From assembly GCF_040712315.1 (NCBI RefSeq), contig NC_134013.1:33267001-33331000 (forward strand): DNA of 64,000 nt. The letters run 5' to 3'. The stretch's first letter is position 1, and each line of letters begins with the position of its first letter. The notes under the pieces were generated by a model, which did no database searches, was not told the DNA's origin, and was given only the letters and a program-made list of their open reading frames with translations. Below, piece by piece: positions 11,420-23,120 of this stretch. This stretch comes from Castanea sativa. Its lineage: Eukaryota; Streptophyta; Magnoliopsida; Fagales; Fagaceae. A program made the position numbers and the translations under genes.

Positions 11420-12677
11420 TATAGCATTACTCAATTATTTAGTATATTTGGTATAGTACATCTTTTGTTCATATAAATGTATGTTTTACATGTGGAATCT
11501 ATGTGTGATTAGATTCTAGATGCTAGACCTATATGTTGGATTCATATTTATATAAGAAAAACGTGTAGTACTTTAAGTACATTGAATTAGGGAGGGGGAA
11601 TTTGAATCTAGATTCTCTTTATAAAGGAGATCTCATGATGCCAATAAAATACAAGTCTTTTGGCATACATATTGACAAGTTGGGTGTAACACATGACATT
11701 GATTTACTTGACATAAAATTCAAAAAGTCATAAGGATTAACCAAAGGAGATCCCATAATATCACTAAACTATAAGTCTTTTGACATACATGCACCAAATA
11801 ATTTCACAAGTTGTTAAGCATAACAATGTCCCACTAGAAAGTTGATCACATTATATTGTCTATATTTTGGCAAGCCCACTTCTTCTTCTTCTTTCTTTTT
11901 TTATTTTATTTATTTATTTATTTTTTTAACTACAAAGAATGTCATACAAACTGAGTTATCACTTGCAAGTTGCAACTACTTTAAAAATTCAAAGCAGGAT
12001 AGTCTATAAATACTAAATACACTGTAATAAGCATTACCTTTCCAGTTTGGGATAACAAATGAACTTTTCAGTCTTGAAGTTTTTATGCTACTCAATGTGG
12101 GCTAAACAAACTCCTTTCTTCTTTGCCCAATTCGCCATATGTTTACCAACAATATGGCCTAATTTATATTTAGATTGTCTCATTATATTTGTAGTATTTA
12201 TTGGACAAATCCATCATCTTGACAGGGGTTGTGAGGTGTAAAATGTTACATTTATCACCACAATATATATGCATGGGATATGGTTTTTAAAATCACCAAA
12301 AATAAAAACAGATAAAAAAAAAAGGACTATATCATATTCTCCTTCCTTCTATTAGGCATGAAAGTATTACAGACCCAAAAAAAGAAAGAAAAAAAAGGCA
12401 GTATCACACATGATGCAGCCATTGACGCTTTGGATTTTGTAGCCATTGATGCCATTACAACAAAAATGGCTGTGATAGCATCTGGTGACCTTAGGACACA
12501 TGTCTATTATAAGGGAAAATTATTAAATATTTCTAGAATACAATTACATGTTGCTCCCTCCTTTTATATTCATAGTGAACATCATATTACCATACTCTAG
12601 GAATACCTAATAATTATTCTATTACAACTGTCCCACAATAAAAGTGGGGGGATGAACCTTAAAGAACTTGGGAATTC

Positions 12678-15600
12678 TCAAAGATGGGCAACGATGGCAG
12701 GCCTTGCATTTTTGGAATTAGGAACATCAGGGGCTGGAGATGGGAGCAGGGTGAGTGCCAACATTCCACTTATTGCAGCTGCAATAGCGCCCACCACGAA
12801 TGCTGGTAGATTACCACCTCCGAATAAGGAATCCCAGGGTCCACTAGTAACCGATATGATCATCTAAAAAAAAAAAAAGATAAGGAGAAAGGTGAGGTCG
12901 TGAATTCAAAATTAATTAAATAGATAGCTAACTAATCTAAAAAATATCATATAAGGTAAAAGGTGAGATCATGCATTTAAAATTTATTAAAAATACTATT
13001 AAATACATATAAGTGCTTGTAGGGTGTGGGGGGCAAGGGCCGGGGTTCAAGTCTCCAGAAGGGAATTTCACACACATATACACTTAGATTAGGTTAGAGT
13101 AGAATTCTATCTTGTATAAAAAAATAAAAAAAATAAAACAGATATAATAATATTTAAACTGCCCGCTCCATTATGACATACGTTTAGTGTAGGAAAAAAT
13201 TGGATTAAAGTATCTATTTAACAACAAAAAAACTTTCAATAAAGTAGACCTCCGGGTTTGGATTCTCAAACAAAAAAAAAACAAAAAAAACAAAAAAAAA
13301 CTTTATTAGTTGAAGTAACTAGAACCTTGAAAATGTGACTGAAAAATAAAAGAAAAAAGGAAACTGAAGTGAAATCTACCTGAGGTATCACGATTGCAAG
13401 ATTCAGAACTCCCAAAGAAAGGCCTGCAAGATCCAACACTTATAAGAGAAATATACCTCAAAGCAATCAAGGAATTAGTTTGGATATATATATATATATA
13501 TATATGAGATAAAAGAAACCATACCTTGGCCCGCGCCAGATGTGCTAGAAAATATGGAAGCTAAAGCGAAAGGAATGCTAAATGTCACCTGCACCAATAT
13601 GCAAGGAATGTTTTATTTATTTTTCTCTTAACAAATAGTTCCTTTATTTAAATATTGTCCCTACCTTAATTAATATGGTTCTAGATTTCACAATTTTTTT
13701 TCCCTTTTTTTTTTTATAATTCAATAATTGAGCAAGAGGGAAGTATTGAATAATAATTATTATTTTTTTAATTCAATTATTAGAATGATGGGAGAAATAT
13801 GAATTTTGATTCTATTTGGTAATCTCATAAAAATACAAATCTTCTGGCATGCAATAAATTAAAATAAATTGAGTGTAACATAATGACATTAAATAATTTG
13901 ACATAAAAATAAAAAAGTAACGAGGATTAAGCATTAAATTCCAAAAACTATAGATCTCTCTGTCTCCCTCTTTCATGTCAAAGAATTTTAACGTAAACGC
14001 AATCAACATTTATCAAAATGAATTACAAATTAAATAATAGAGGAGAGAGAAAGAAAAGGCAAAGTGTGGCTCGCAAAAAAAGGTAGGATGGGGCCAAAAA
14101 TAGAATTCGGGAGGAAGTGAGGAAGATATATGTAACACGTCTGGAGAACATGCAAAGATATCAAGAATCAACAAAGAAAGAAAGAAAAATGATAATACAA
14201 ATTTGGATCGACATCTTGTGCAATATCATATGGTATATAATCTAATGGAAGCTATAAAAGTTAATTTTTTAACTTTTTGTTATTTGTCATGTTGGATTTG
14301 GATCTAATTACATTCGCTGTTGATGTACGAGATCTCAATCTTACAAATCTTACCCAAAAAAAACTTAACAGAGGGATGTAGTAAGCATATAATTGGTACT
14401 ATTTAAACAACATGATAAATAATTATTTAAATTACTTTTTTTTTAATTGATGACATTAATTTATAAGACTTATATAATAAAATTTATATTATCTTTAATA
14501 TCATGCTGGAAAGAATTATTATTATTGTCCAGTTAGGTAAGAATAATTATTTTATGCATTGATTATGTATTATCATAGTGTGTAGATGCACAATCATGTA
14601 GGACCCATATATTATGATAAGTATAAACTTTTTATGGAAATTTTTTTTTTCATTTTTGATAGTTTTTTTTTTCTACTAAACTTGTATTAAAATTTTCTTA
14701 AGATTATCACTAACAAGCTTTCTAAAGACACTAGTTAATATGATTTATAATATACTAATAGATATATGACAAATGAATATATACCGGTCAAAGATCTTAA
14801 AGATTAACTTGCACTTCAATATGATTTTAACTAAGGAAAAGTATCTCATGAGACCTATTATTCATAATATTGTGGAATCCACACATATTGCAATAAAAAT
14901 ATCTTATAAGACAATTTTATTAGATAATCATTCTTTACAAAGGCAATTCAAATTTCTAATTCCTCAACTATAACGTAATAAATATATGCAATGCATGAGA
15001 TACGTCTTATACTGAGTAGAAATGCTTACCGCTTGCGGTATACCCAACACCGCGAAGAGAGTCAAAGCGCCGGCCTTAATGCCTCCCGGTGGTGGCGCCA
15101 CCGCCGGATGACCATTGCGAGCGTCCTTGGCCAACTTGGTAACCAACACAGTCAATGCCAAGCACGCAGCTAGCAAGAAATTAGCAATACCCCATAAACG
15201 CTTCACTCCCCCAACCCCACGCGCCAAGTGCTCCACCCCCAAAGATGTGAGCCCCAACACCACAGCGTTAAGCATCAGCCCCAATGCACCAGTGCGTACA
15301 CCCACGTTGTACAACTCCCCCAGCTTTCCTTTCGCAGAAGCATCACCTCCAAACACCTCTCTCCCCATCCAATCAGTGTCAAAGAGAAAGAAAGGGAACC
15401 ATGCAATCCAATTGAAACATGTCACCAACAGCAAAATCCACATGGGTCTTTTAAGCTCTTTGAAAGCCCCAACTATTTCACCAAAACATGGTACACGAGT
15501 ATCGTCCTCTTCTGCAGGATCTCTTTCTGGTTCTGAAAATGTTTTTTCTTTCACCATAGTGAGAGCCAATGTGGTCAAAGTTAACAACAATGCAATAGAG

Positions 15601-16241
15601 ATGAAAAAACAAGTCTTGAGATTTGCACAATACACATCACAAGCTTCAGTGCGTGTGAAAGGCAAAAAGGAGTGGAGTGTTTTGAGTGAACCAGCAGAAT
15701 AGCCTAATACGTTACCAACAGCCATGAAGAAAGAGAACAAATTATTGGATATACGCATTCTTTTCTGGTCATTTGCGGAGAGATCAGCTAGAAAAGCACG
15801 ACATGGGCCTTGTAACATGTTGTTAGCAACATCAAGGATCCAAAACCCAACCACAAACACAACAATTGCACGTGGCTTTATGGGTTTGTTTAAGGAATCA
15901 CCAGAGAGGTGACCAAAGTCAGCAGCATATCCGATGAGGAAAACAGCTGCGGCGACGAGGGAAGCTCCGGCGGCAATAAAGGGTCTACGGCGACCGAAAC
16001 GAGAGGTGGAACGGTCGCTGTAATAGCCAACTATGGGTTGAACAAGCATGCCGGAGATAGGACCACAGAGCCAAATGAAAGCAGCCCATTTGTGAGGAAT
16101 ACCCAAAAGCTGAACATATGGGGTCAACAAAGAAAGCTGTAGAGCCCATCCAAATTGAACCCCAGCTGCTATTGAAGCTACCAGAAAGATATTCCTCACG
16201 GGACTCGCTTTGCTTTCAGAACTAGCACTTTCAACTTCCAT
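12678..16241 (-). CDS. Sucrose/H+ symporter (SUT/SUC family), four exons, 501 aa
   Basis: Plasma-membrane sucrose-proton cotransporter of the GPH/MFS type, likely used in phloem loading or sink uptake. Exons by splice reading: 15030-16241, 13525-13588, 13380-13423 and 12678-12863. All three introns are GT-AG, and the exons total 1,506 nt in frame. Exon 1 carries an N-terminal [18 protein letters not shown] segment, His50 after GIP, the loop motif RFGRR (81-85), LDVANN (D137), PCRAFLADL (R148) and TDWMGRE; these match charged residues known to be essential in plant SUTs. Exon 2 gives [13 protein letters not shown], exon 3 [15 protein letters not shown], and exon 4 [19 protein letters not shown]. 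The length fits the family (about 500-515). The sequence shows no stop or frameshift. Probably SUT1/SUC2-like clade (inference). Confidence 0.95.
13019..13138 (+). mobile_element. SINE fragment (Au-like) in intron 3 of the sucrose transporter
   Basis: A tRNA-type B box GGTTCAAGTC lies at 13044-13053. It is followed by the body CACATATACACTTAGATTAGG and the 3' end TTCTATCTTGTATAAA plus an A-rich tail. This order fits the angiosperm Au SINE family from memory. The 5' part including the A box is missing or diverged. The duplicated intron at 9540-9640 lacks it, so it arrived after the duplication or was lost there. Confidence 0.7.
13482..13505. repeat. (TA)n microsatellite in intron 2 of the sucrose transporter
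   Basis: About ten TA repeats occupy a quarter of the 101-bp intron between exons 2 and 3. Confidence 0.8.
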
Positions 16242-16320
16242 GGCAGAGAAGAGACTATTTTCTCAGATTTTGTTTGCGTGTGTGTATGAGTGAGAGAGTT
16301 TGCTATGTGCTTGATACAAA

Positions 16321-16326
16321 TTTATA
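16321..16326 (-). promoter_or_regulatory. Probable TATA box of the sucrose transporter gene
   Basis: TATAAA on the minus strand, about 80 bp before the ATG at 16241, inside CAAATATAAATTTG. A CT-rich leader (CTCTCTCACTC) follows, as is common in plant 5' UTRs. Confidence 0.6.
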
Positions 16327-16329
16327 TTT

Positions 16330-18445
16330 GAGTGTGGAGGCAATTTAGGCCGGTGGGCTTTGCTAATCTTGTGCCTTATCCATTTAACTTTACAGTTTAC
16401 AATGAAAACACTGTCACTGCCTACGCGTGTATCACTGCCTTAAAGACTCTTTGCCTTTTATTTCGACAGTAAATTGTGTAGTTCTTGGTTTCTCCATATT
16501 TGAATTTATGAAAGGGTCCACATTTTAATAAATGATGATACTATATAGATAAATAGATATAGGTTAGGAAGAAAGGATTAATTTCTTTACTAGGTCTTTT
16601 TTGCTGTTCCTTCTATAAAAAAAAAAAAAAAGGTCTTTTTTGCTGTTGACAGAAAAAAGCTTGCTTGCTTTACTATAATCATATATAGAATTGTAGTATA
16701 TATGAGTATCTAAATTGATACTTTCATAACTATATATTTTTAAAACTAACTATTAAATTAAATAAATGGTAGATATATGTTAGGAATATATATGGTATTT
16801 CTGACAGAGGTCTTTTCGGTTGTCATGAATCTTGCTTTGTAGCATGGAAGCATGGGTATGATAATTTGTTTTATTTATCATCTTCATTGTTACTTCCAAA
16901 AACTATATGCGATGCTGTACTTTTAAAACTATTTCTACCCACTCATCTTGACTAATATACTACTAGGTATTTATCTGTATGCGGTATATCTATATGATAT
17001 ATCTATACGGTTTTTTTTTTTTTAGAATCTTTATTTCATTAAAAGCTTTTGACTTTATCCTTAACTTTTTCTAATGTTACAAGATAAGTTTTTGAAAACT
17101 CGCACTTTTCGAGACTATTTGGTTTAAATTTTTCTATAAAGACTCCTTTTGAAAACCATATATATGATATTTTCTTAAAATTTTAGGAGATATAAACAAT
17201 TACCATAATTACCAGATTTCAAATAAATAGTTATATATATATTTTTATACAAAATAGTTTTAGAGAAATAATATGTCTACAACATTTTCACAATATTTTT
17301 ACAACAAATTAAATTTTAAGTGGCAGGTTGTTACGGGTTATAATTGTTGGGACAAAAAAGTAATCTTAGTGTTATGGTCAAATTTGAACTAATAACAACT
17401 AACCACCTATAATTTGTTATAAAAATATTATGGACGTAACATCTGTCATAATTTTATATTTTGGTTATATTGTATGCTGACTAATTATTAGATATTTGCA
17501 AATCACCGCTAACATATTACTCCATACAATAAATCCCATCGAAAATTTTAATATAAATTTCATATTAATTCATAAGCTTATGTCATTTTTTTAATATAAT
17601 TGTAGAGTACCATGCAATTGTACTTCAAGAGTATCTACCATTTTCTTAAAATTATGAAATTTTTATAATTTTTTATCTTAAATTATAAAATTTTGTTATC
17701 AATAGTCAAAACTTAATATTTTTTTTAATACAATCAAAACTTAAATTTTTTTATCACCGCCGACATTAACAAATTATTGAGTTGATTGGGGTAGATATTA
17801 CATTGATAAATGGATATAATTTAATAAAACAATGAAAAAAAATTGCATTTTATTATTTAAGTGATACTATTGGTTTTGTTTTTATTTATTTATTTATTAA
17901 TCATGAGTTTATTCATGTTTAAAAGGCTTAGTTAAGTCTAAATTCATGTTTAAATATTAAACGGGAATGGATATCATTTAATAAAACAATGAAAAAAATA
18001 TTGCATTTTATTATTTAAGTGATACTATTGGTTTTGTTTTTTATTTATTTATTAATCATGAGTTTATTCATGTTTAAAATGCTTAATTAAGTCTAAATTC
18101 ATATTATTAACCAGAAAATTTCATTAGCAAAACTTAACATCATGTAATTTTTTTACAATTGCATGGATATACTTAAAAAATACAATTAAGATGCATAGTA
18201 TAATTCTTATATATATATATAATGTAAATACTATTGATAAATAGTCATTCTTATATTTTGTTAAGTCTTTAAAAAATGTTGTAAGGATATTATTAGGTAG
18301 ATTTATTCATGTTTAAAAGGCTTAGTTAAGTGTAAATTTATATTATTAACCAGAAAATTTTGATTAACAAAACTTTGCATTATGCAATTTTTTTTACAAT
18401 TGCATGGATATACTGAAAATACATATTAAGATGCATAGTATAATT

Positions 18446-18482
<37 letters not shown>

Positions 18483-18820
18483 TAAATACTATTGATAACC
18501 ACACGGGAAATGGTTAATTGTAGTGATACTATTGGTCAATTTCTTTTTTGTCTTTTTGAGTTTATCACAAAGAGGATAGAATTAGATAAAACATTAAAAA
18601 TATATATTGCATTTAACTACAAATATTTTATAATCACAAGGATAAGGTTGATTACACTTTGAATTTTCCACAATCTATAACCATTGATTTTGGCAAACCA
18701 TTAAGGAAATCATAATTGTAAAACTTTTGCAAAGCTTAACAAACAATTAACAATGGAACAGAATATTGAATCTTATTATTTAAGTGATGCTATAATCAGA
18801 CTAAAAAAATACAATAAAAG
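16330..18820. other. AT-rich upstream region without genes
   Basis: No coding signal is found. It contains a short duplication around AGGTCTTTTTTGCTGTT (about 16595 and 16633) separated by poly(A), several TA runs (18449-18476), and the local tandem repeats listed separately. The first part should hold the sucrose transporter promoter. Confidence 0.6.
17811..18480 (+). repeat. Two overlapping local tandem duplications
   Basis: A 157-bp unit starting TGGATAT repeats at 17811 and 17968; shared core: TTAAGTGATACTATTGGTTT. A second unit of about 240 bp starting TTTATTCATGTTTAAAA repeats at about 18061 and 18302; shared core: CAATTGCATGGATATACT. Both are diverged by a few percent. Confidence 0.75.
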
Positions 18821-18824
18821 AGAC

Positions 18825-19567
18825 TTAAAAAAGCCTATGCACCAACTTAAACATTTCAAAGTCGATTGAGCATCTTTTGCACGTCACTACAAATTCTTCA
18901 TAACCATAAGGATAAGGTTCATCTCGGTTTCAATGTCCCATTCCAATTTTGTGGCATGCATGAAAGTTTGAAATTTTATACATGTCCATTCCTACAGTAA
19001 GTAGTCGAAGCATTTTTCGGCATTTGACAAGCCAATGCTTCCCATGTTCATCATTTAAAATTTCCAAAAGGATATCAATGCCTTCATTATTTGACTCACA
19101 AAGTAGCATGATTCCATAAATATAAGGTGCAATAAATTGTCACATGGAAGAGTTTTTTAAATTATTTTTTTTTCCTACAACGACTTCTTCATTAAAAAAA
19201 TATTGGTAGCTTCCCACTATTAGTAGCGCATAAGGATTTTCTACTTCATAATATGAAAATATTAAGCTTTTTTCTTTGTCATGTAGTAGAGTTGGATGAT
19301 TGAAATACGGAGTCAGCTCAATTTGTTGGAGGACTAATTTCTTTTCTGTTAACTTCTTGAAGTGTTTGCAACTAATTAAGACAAAGGAAAAAATTAAATT
19401 AATAGACTGAATTATTTATATAGAGGAAAATGAATAAATAGATACAAATTGAAGAAATAGTTTTTTTACCTTAACTTAATGTATCCGAAGAGTGTTGCCG
19501 AATCTCTGCCCACTTTCGAAAAGATTTCAACCCATATGTCATTAGGAAGGTTTTTTAAAGCTTTCAT
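18825..19567 (-). pseudogene. F-box protein pseudogene (At1g67623-like), two exons
   Basis: Exon 1 (19470-19567) starts with ATG and encodes an F-box start, LPNDIWVEIFSKVG, ending at donor AG|GTAAAA. Exon 2 (18825-19371) follows an AATTAG acceptor and reads CKHFKKLTEKKLVLQQIEL, then ENPYALLIVGSYQYF, APYIYGIMLLCESN, then C-x2-C in VTCKRCSIDFEMF, and ends with TAA at 18825. Exons total 645 nt and stay in frame, but TGA stops at 19140-19142 and 18930-18932 interrupt it. The F-box would bind SKP1 in an SCF ubiquitin ligase; the C-terminal half resembles plant At1g67623-type proteins. Family assignment is from memory. It might be a recent pseudogene, since no frameshift is seen. Confidence 0.75.
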
Positions 19568-20341
19568 ATTGTTGTTTTGTTTGAAATAGTATTATAACAT
19601 TTCGTCTACTATCTATAATAAAATCATTTTTTAAGGTTCATAGTATGATATTAAATAACAATACATAATAATCACGTGTTTAGAAATTTTGAAATGATTA
19701 TACATGAGTTTGATGGTGAAATGGTTCAATTCATATAGAATTTTATATTGCAATTGGTTCTTAATGAATTTCATTGTTTCTATTCGTTAATATTAATACT
19801 TTACAGTTAATGTTAGTGGTTGATTAGGTTCAATGAATTGCTGTTTTAGTCCCCAAACGATTCACAATATTAGAAAGTGGGCAATGATTCGGATCCTAGG
19901 AATATAATACAAACTAGTTCAATGAATCAACAAAAACAAAAATCAATGTAAAACATAAAGGAATTGAACTTGCTTAGAAGGAAGGGAAAAAAGTCATAAC
20001 ATAGAGAAGAAAATTGATTAAACTTATTAATTATTACTTATTGAACTGTACAATTAGAAGAATCCAGAAACAACTATAAAGATAAATTCAAAATTAGGTC
20101 ACTGCTTTCTTCAAATTTATATTCAAATATTGGTAAATTATTAAAGAGTGACATGAAATGTGATTCATTTAAATGACTCAACATATTATGTATTCAAATT
20201 TAATTAGTATATATCTAGTCATTATGAGTTTAGTCATAGATGTTTATGTGTGATCTTATTATTATATGTTTAAAGTGACAAAAAAATGAAAAAATTAAAT
20301 AAATACGAGTTATTATCATGTGATATGGTGAAACCTCCTAT
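19568..20341. other. AT-rich intergenic stretch
   Basis: Nothing recognisable here: no ORF with family resemblance, no repeat structure. It would hold the promoter of the F-box locus. Confidence 0.5.
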
Positions 20342-22249
20342 TGTGAGAGACCGCGCCCCCGGCCCGTTTTTTATGGTGTGTTGGGCCAAACCCATGTAAA
20401 TGGGTGGAGTCGCGTCATTGCCTCTAAAAATAGAGGTTTGACTAATTATATTTTCCCCTTTAGATTAAGGGTTTTACAATAGAGTCGCCACTTATTTAAT
20501 TATTGGGATAAATAAGAAAACCAAAATTGAAAAATTCTCCATTTTATTAATTTTCAATTGAATTTACATGGATCATAGGAAAATTATATGACTTTGGTCC
20601 TAGGCACAATCTAAGATAAAGTATATAACTTTGTTTCCTAGTTACAATCTAAAAATTGAAAATTACAAGGATAAACATTGGTTCTACTAACTCTTGATCT
20701 AAGCTCGGAGGCTATGTTACAAGGTGGGAAGGTGTTAAGCGCCCACCTTGCCCAGTGAAACCACTCTTCTAGACTATGATGGCCAACATTTATATCATAT
20801 CATCCAATATGTCAATCAATTTTCATGTTGAATTTAATATATGTGCATGTGATAAACCCTAAATCAATTTATTAAGCATTACATTTGGATTGAAAATAAA
20901 TTCTAGTGAATGTGTGTGGATGGTGATATCCTAGATTCAAGAATTTAAAAGAATTATTAAACAAACATATTTTTCATGTTTTTTATGTGGATTTAAGATC
21001 GAAACTAGTGTAATGCATGAACATGTGAAGAACATATAAGAACAATTAAGAACATTCAAACATATTTAAAGGAATTTAAATGATTATTATCATACTTTAA
21101 TCTTAAACTCTCATCATGGCAACACAAAAAATTAATTAGGAAAATGAATTATACCTTCATGCAAGATCCATATGGTGGATGAGGAGACTCTTGAGGGAGG
21201 TCCTAAGGGTGGAGGAAAAGAAGAATTAGGAGAGGAAGAGTGAGTCTCACTCAATACCTTGAGTCTCAAGAAGACTAAGATATGAAAAGACTACTCAAAT
21301 TTCTAGAACTCAAAAGAGGAGAAGAGTGGGGCTTTTTTTTTTGTGTGTGTCTTGGAATGAAGGAGAGGGGGAGTTTATATAGTAGTGGTGGAGGAAATAT
21401 GAATAGAAGACCACTAATGAGGGTTGACAAAGAATCATGAACCTAGACCTTAGCCTTTGGGAAAATCTGGTGCATTAAATGGAGAGATTGGTGGGAGTGA
21501 TGAGCAAGCCAAAATTCAGTTTTCCCGTAGCTGCTGTAACAGCCTGTAGAGCCAACCTTGAAAAATCATATCTGACTCAATTCTGATCAGAATTGTCTCG
21601 TTCTTGTGCACAAATTGAAGCCTCGGATGTCTAGTTTCTGGGAAAATGAACCTCATTCATAAATTCAAAATATTCTGAGAAATATCGATGAAATGGTGAG
21701 CAGATGTCATTTGTTAGAAAATGATTTCAGCACAATTAACATTAATGAGTCCCAAATTAGCTCCTAGTTAACATTAAATGACTCCAATCACTCTCATTTC
21801 AAACTTAATTGATTCCAAATTTACTCTAATTAAAAGATAATTGCACCAATAACTCATTGAATAATTAATGTTTAATTATCTAATTAATTAGGTGTGTGCA
21901 ACCTTACCATAAAATGTAGTCCTAACCAATCAAATTATGACACATCATTAATCTCAAATTGATTATAATTATAACCAATTAGAACCAATTATTCATAATC
22001 ACATATAATCGGACTCAATTTGTAATAATGCATCTCAGCCATTAAAAATTAATTTGATGATAATTTTCAATTTGATGGTCTGATTAAGGCTTATGACCAG
22101 TCGATTTGATCGTTACAACTTCAAGATCATTTTAGTGAAATGAGATTAAGGATCTAATGACCAGAATCAAGATGCATATTTTCAAGGAAAAATTACTCTT
22201 TTACCCTCTAGGTGAGGTTAAATGCAGGTTGCAAAATGAGGTGTCAACA
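20342..22249 (-). repeat. LARD 3' LTR (left copy)
   Basis: 1,908 bp. It matches 27470-29400 throughout with substitutions and a few small indels. Clear differences by eye include CGCGCCCCCGG against CGCACCCCCAG near the start. Confidence 0.88.
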
Positions 22250-22520
22250 TAATGTCCTTCATTGGCAAAGCTTGAAAAGCGAATGTCAATGTATGAAAGA
22301 GACACCTAACTTTGCAATCAGTATTTTAACCATGGTGAATGTATGATGCATGTAGATAAAAATGTAGGCAGTCATGTTGTGGATCAAAATGTGGACCGAA
22401 TCACGAAGGAGATTGCCTACGTACTTTTTTGTGGGAGGATCAGGTCCAAACATAGTTCATGTATGCAATTTTTTTTTTTGAATGAGTACAAGACATGCTT
22501 ACCTGAGGTCAAAAAAATAT

Positions 22521-23120
22521 GGAGGACCAAGGATCTTGGCTCATGTTTTCAAAAGAACAAGGGTTTTTTGGGCTTTAGCTCATGTTTTTAGAGGACCAAA
22601 TGTTCTGGATCCTAGCTCATGTTTTCAGAGGACCTAGGATTTTTGGATCTTGGCTCATATTTTCAGAGGACCAAGGGTTTTTTGGGCTTTAGCTCATGTT
22701 TTCAAAGGACTAAAGGTTTTGGATCCTAGCTCATGATTTTAGAGGACCTAGGATTTTTGGATCTTGGCTCATGTTTTCAAAGGACCAATGGTTTTTTGGG
22801 CTTTGGCTCATGTTTTCAGAGGACCAAAGGTTTTGAATCTTGGCTCATGTTTTCGGAGGACATAAGATTTTTGGATCTTGGCTCATGTTTTCAAAGGACC
22901 AAGGGTTTTTTTTAGGCTTTGGCTCATGTTTTCAGAGGACCAAAGGTTCTGGATCTTGACTTATGTTTTCAGAGGACCTAGGATTTTTGGATCTTGGCTC
23001 ATGTTTTCAGAGGACCAAAGGTTTTTTAGGCTTTGGGCTCATGTTTTCAAAGGACCAAAGGTTCTGGATCCTATCTCATGTTTTTAAAGGACTTAGGATT
23101 TTTGGATCTTGGCTCATGTG
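22521..23120 (+). repeat. Higher-order tandem repeat, 38-bp units in A-B-C triplets
   Basis: About 16 units share GGCTCATGTTTTCAGAGGACC. They fall in a fixed order: A (AGGATTTTTGGATCTT), B (GGGTTTTTTGGGCTTT), C (AAGGTTCTGGATCCTA). This gives about five triplets of roughly 116 bp. Short ORFs run through it by chance and are not genes. Confidence 0.88.

Larger units (their letters stand above)
8290..11835. repeat. Tandem duplicate of the 3' half of the sucrose transporter locus
   Basis: This block aligns by eye, in the same order and orientation, with 11835-14000. The 3' flank at 8290-8700 matches 11835-12360 (shared TGGCAAGCCCA, then GGGATATGGTTTTT). Intron-3-like sequence at 9490-9900 matches 12880-13370. 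Exon 3 and exon 2 copies are at 9919-9962 and 10399-10470. Intron-1-like sequence at 10500-10600 and 11580-11760 matches 13600-13930. The middle (8710-9490), where exon 4 should lie, shows no match. Later insertions are a MITE (10017-10375) and a solo LTR (10780-11419). The junction lies near 11800-11835. Confidence 0.75.

Noticed and set aside
10758..11427. Open frames of 92, 105 and 176 aa
   Set aside because: They fall in the solo LTR; LTR sequence is not expected to code and no domain is visible.
15115..15702. Plus-strand 195-aa open frame
   Set aside because: Lies wholly within exon 1 of the sucrose transporter on the other strand; no family resemblance.
22733..23087. Open frames with repeated GSCFQRTKGF segments
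   Set aside because: Produced by the 38-bp repeat array; the frame is open only because the unit lacks stops.
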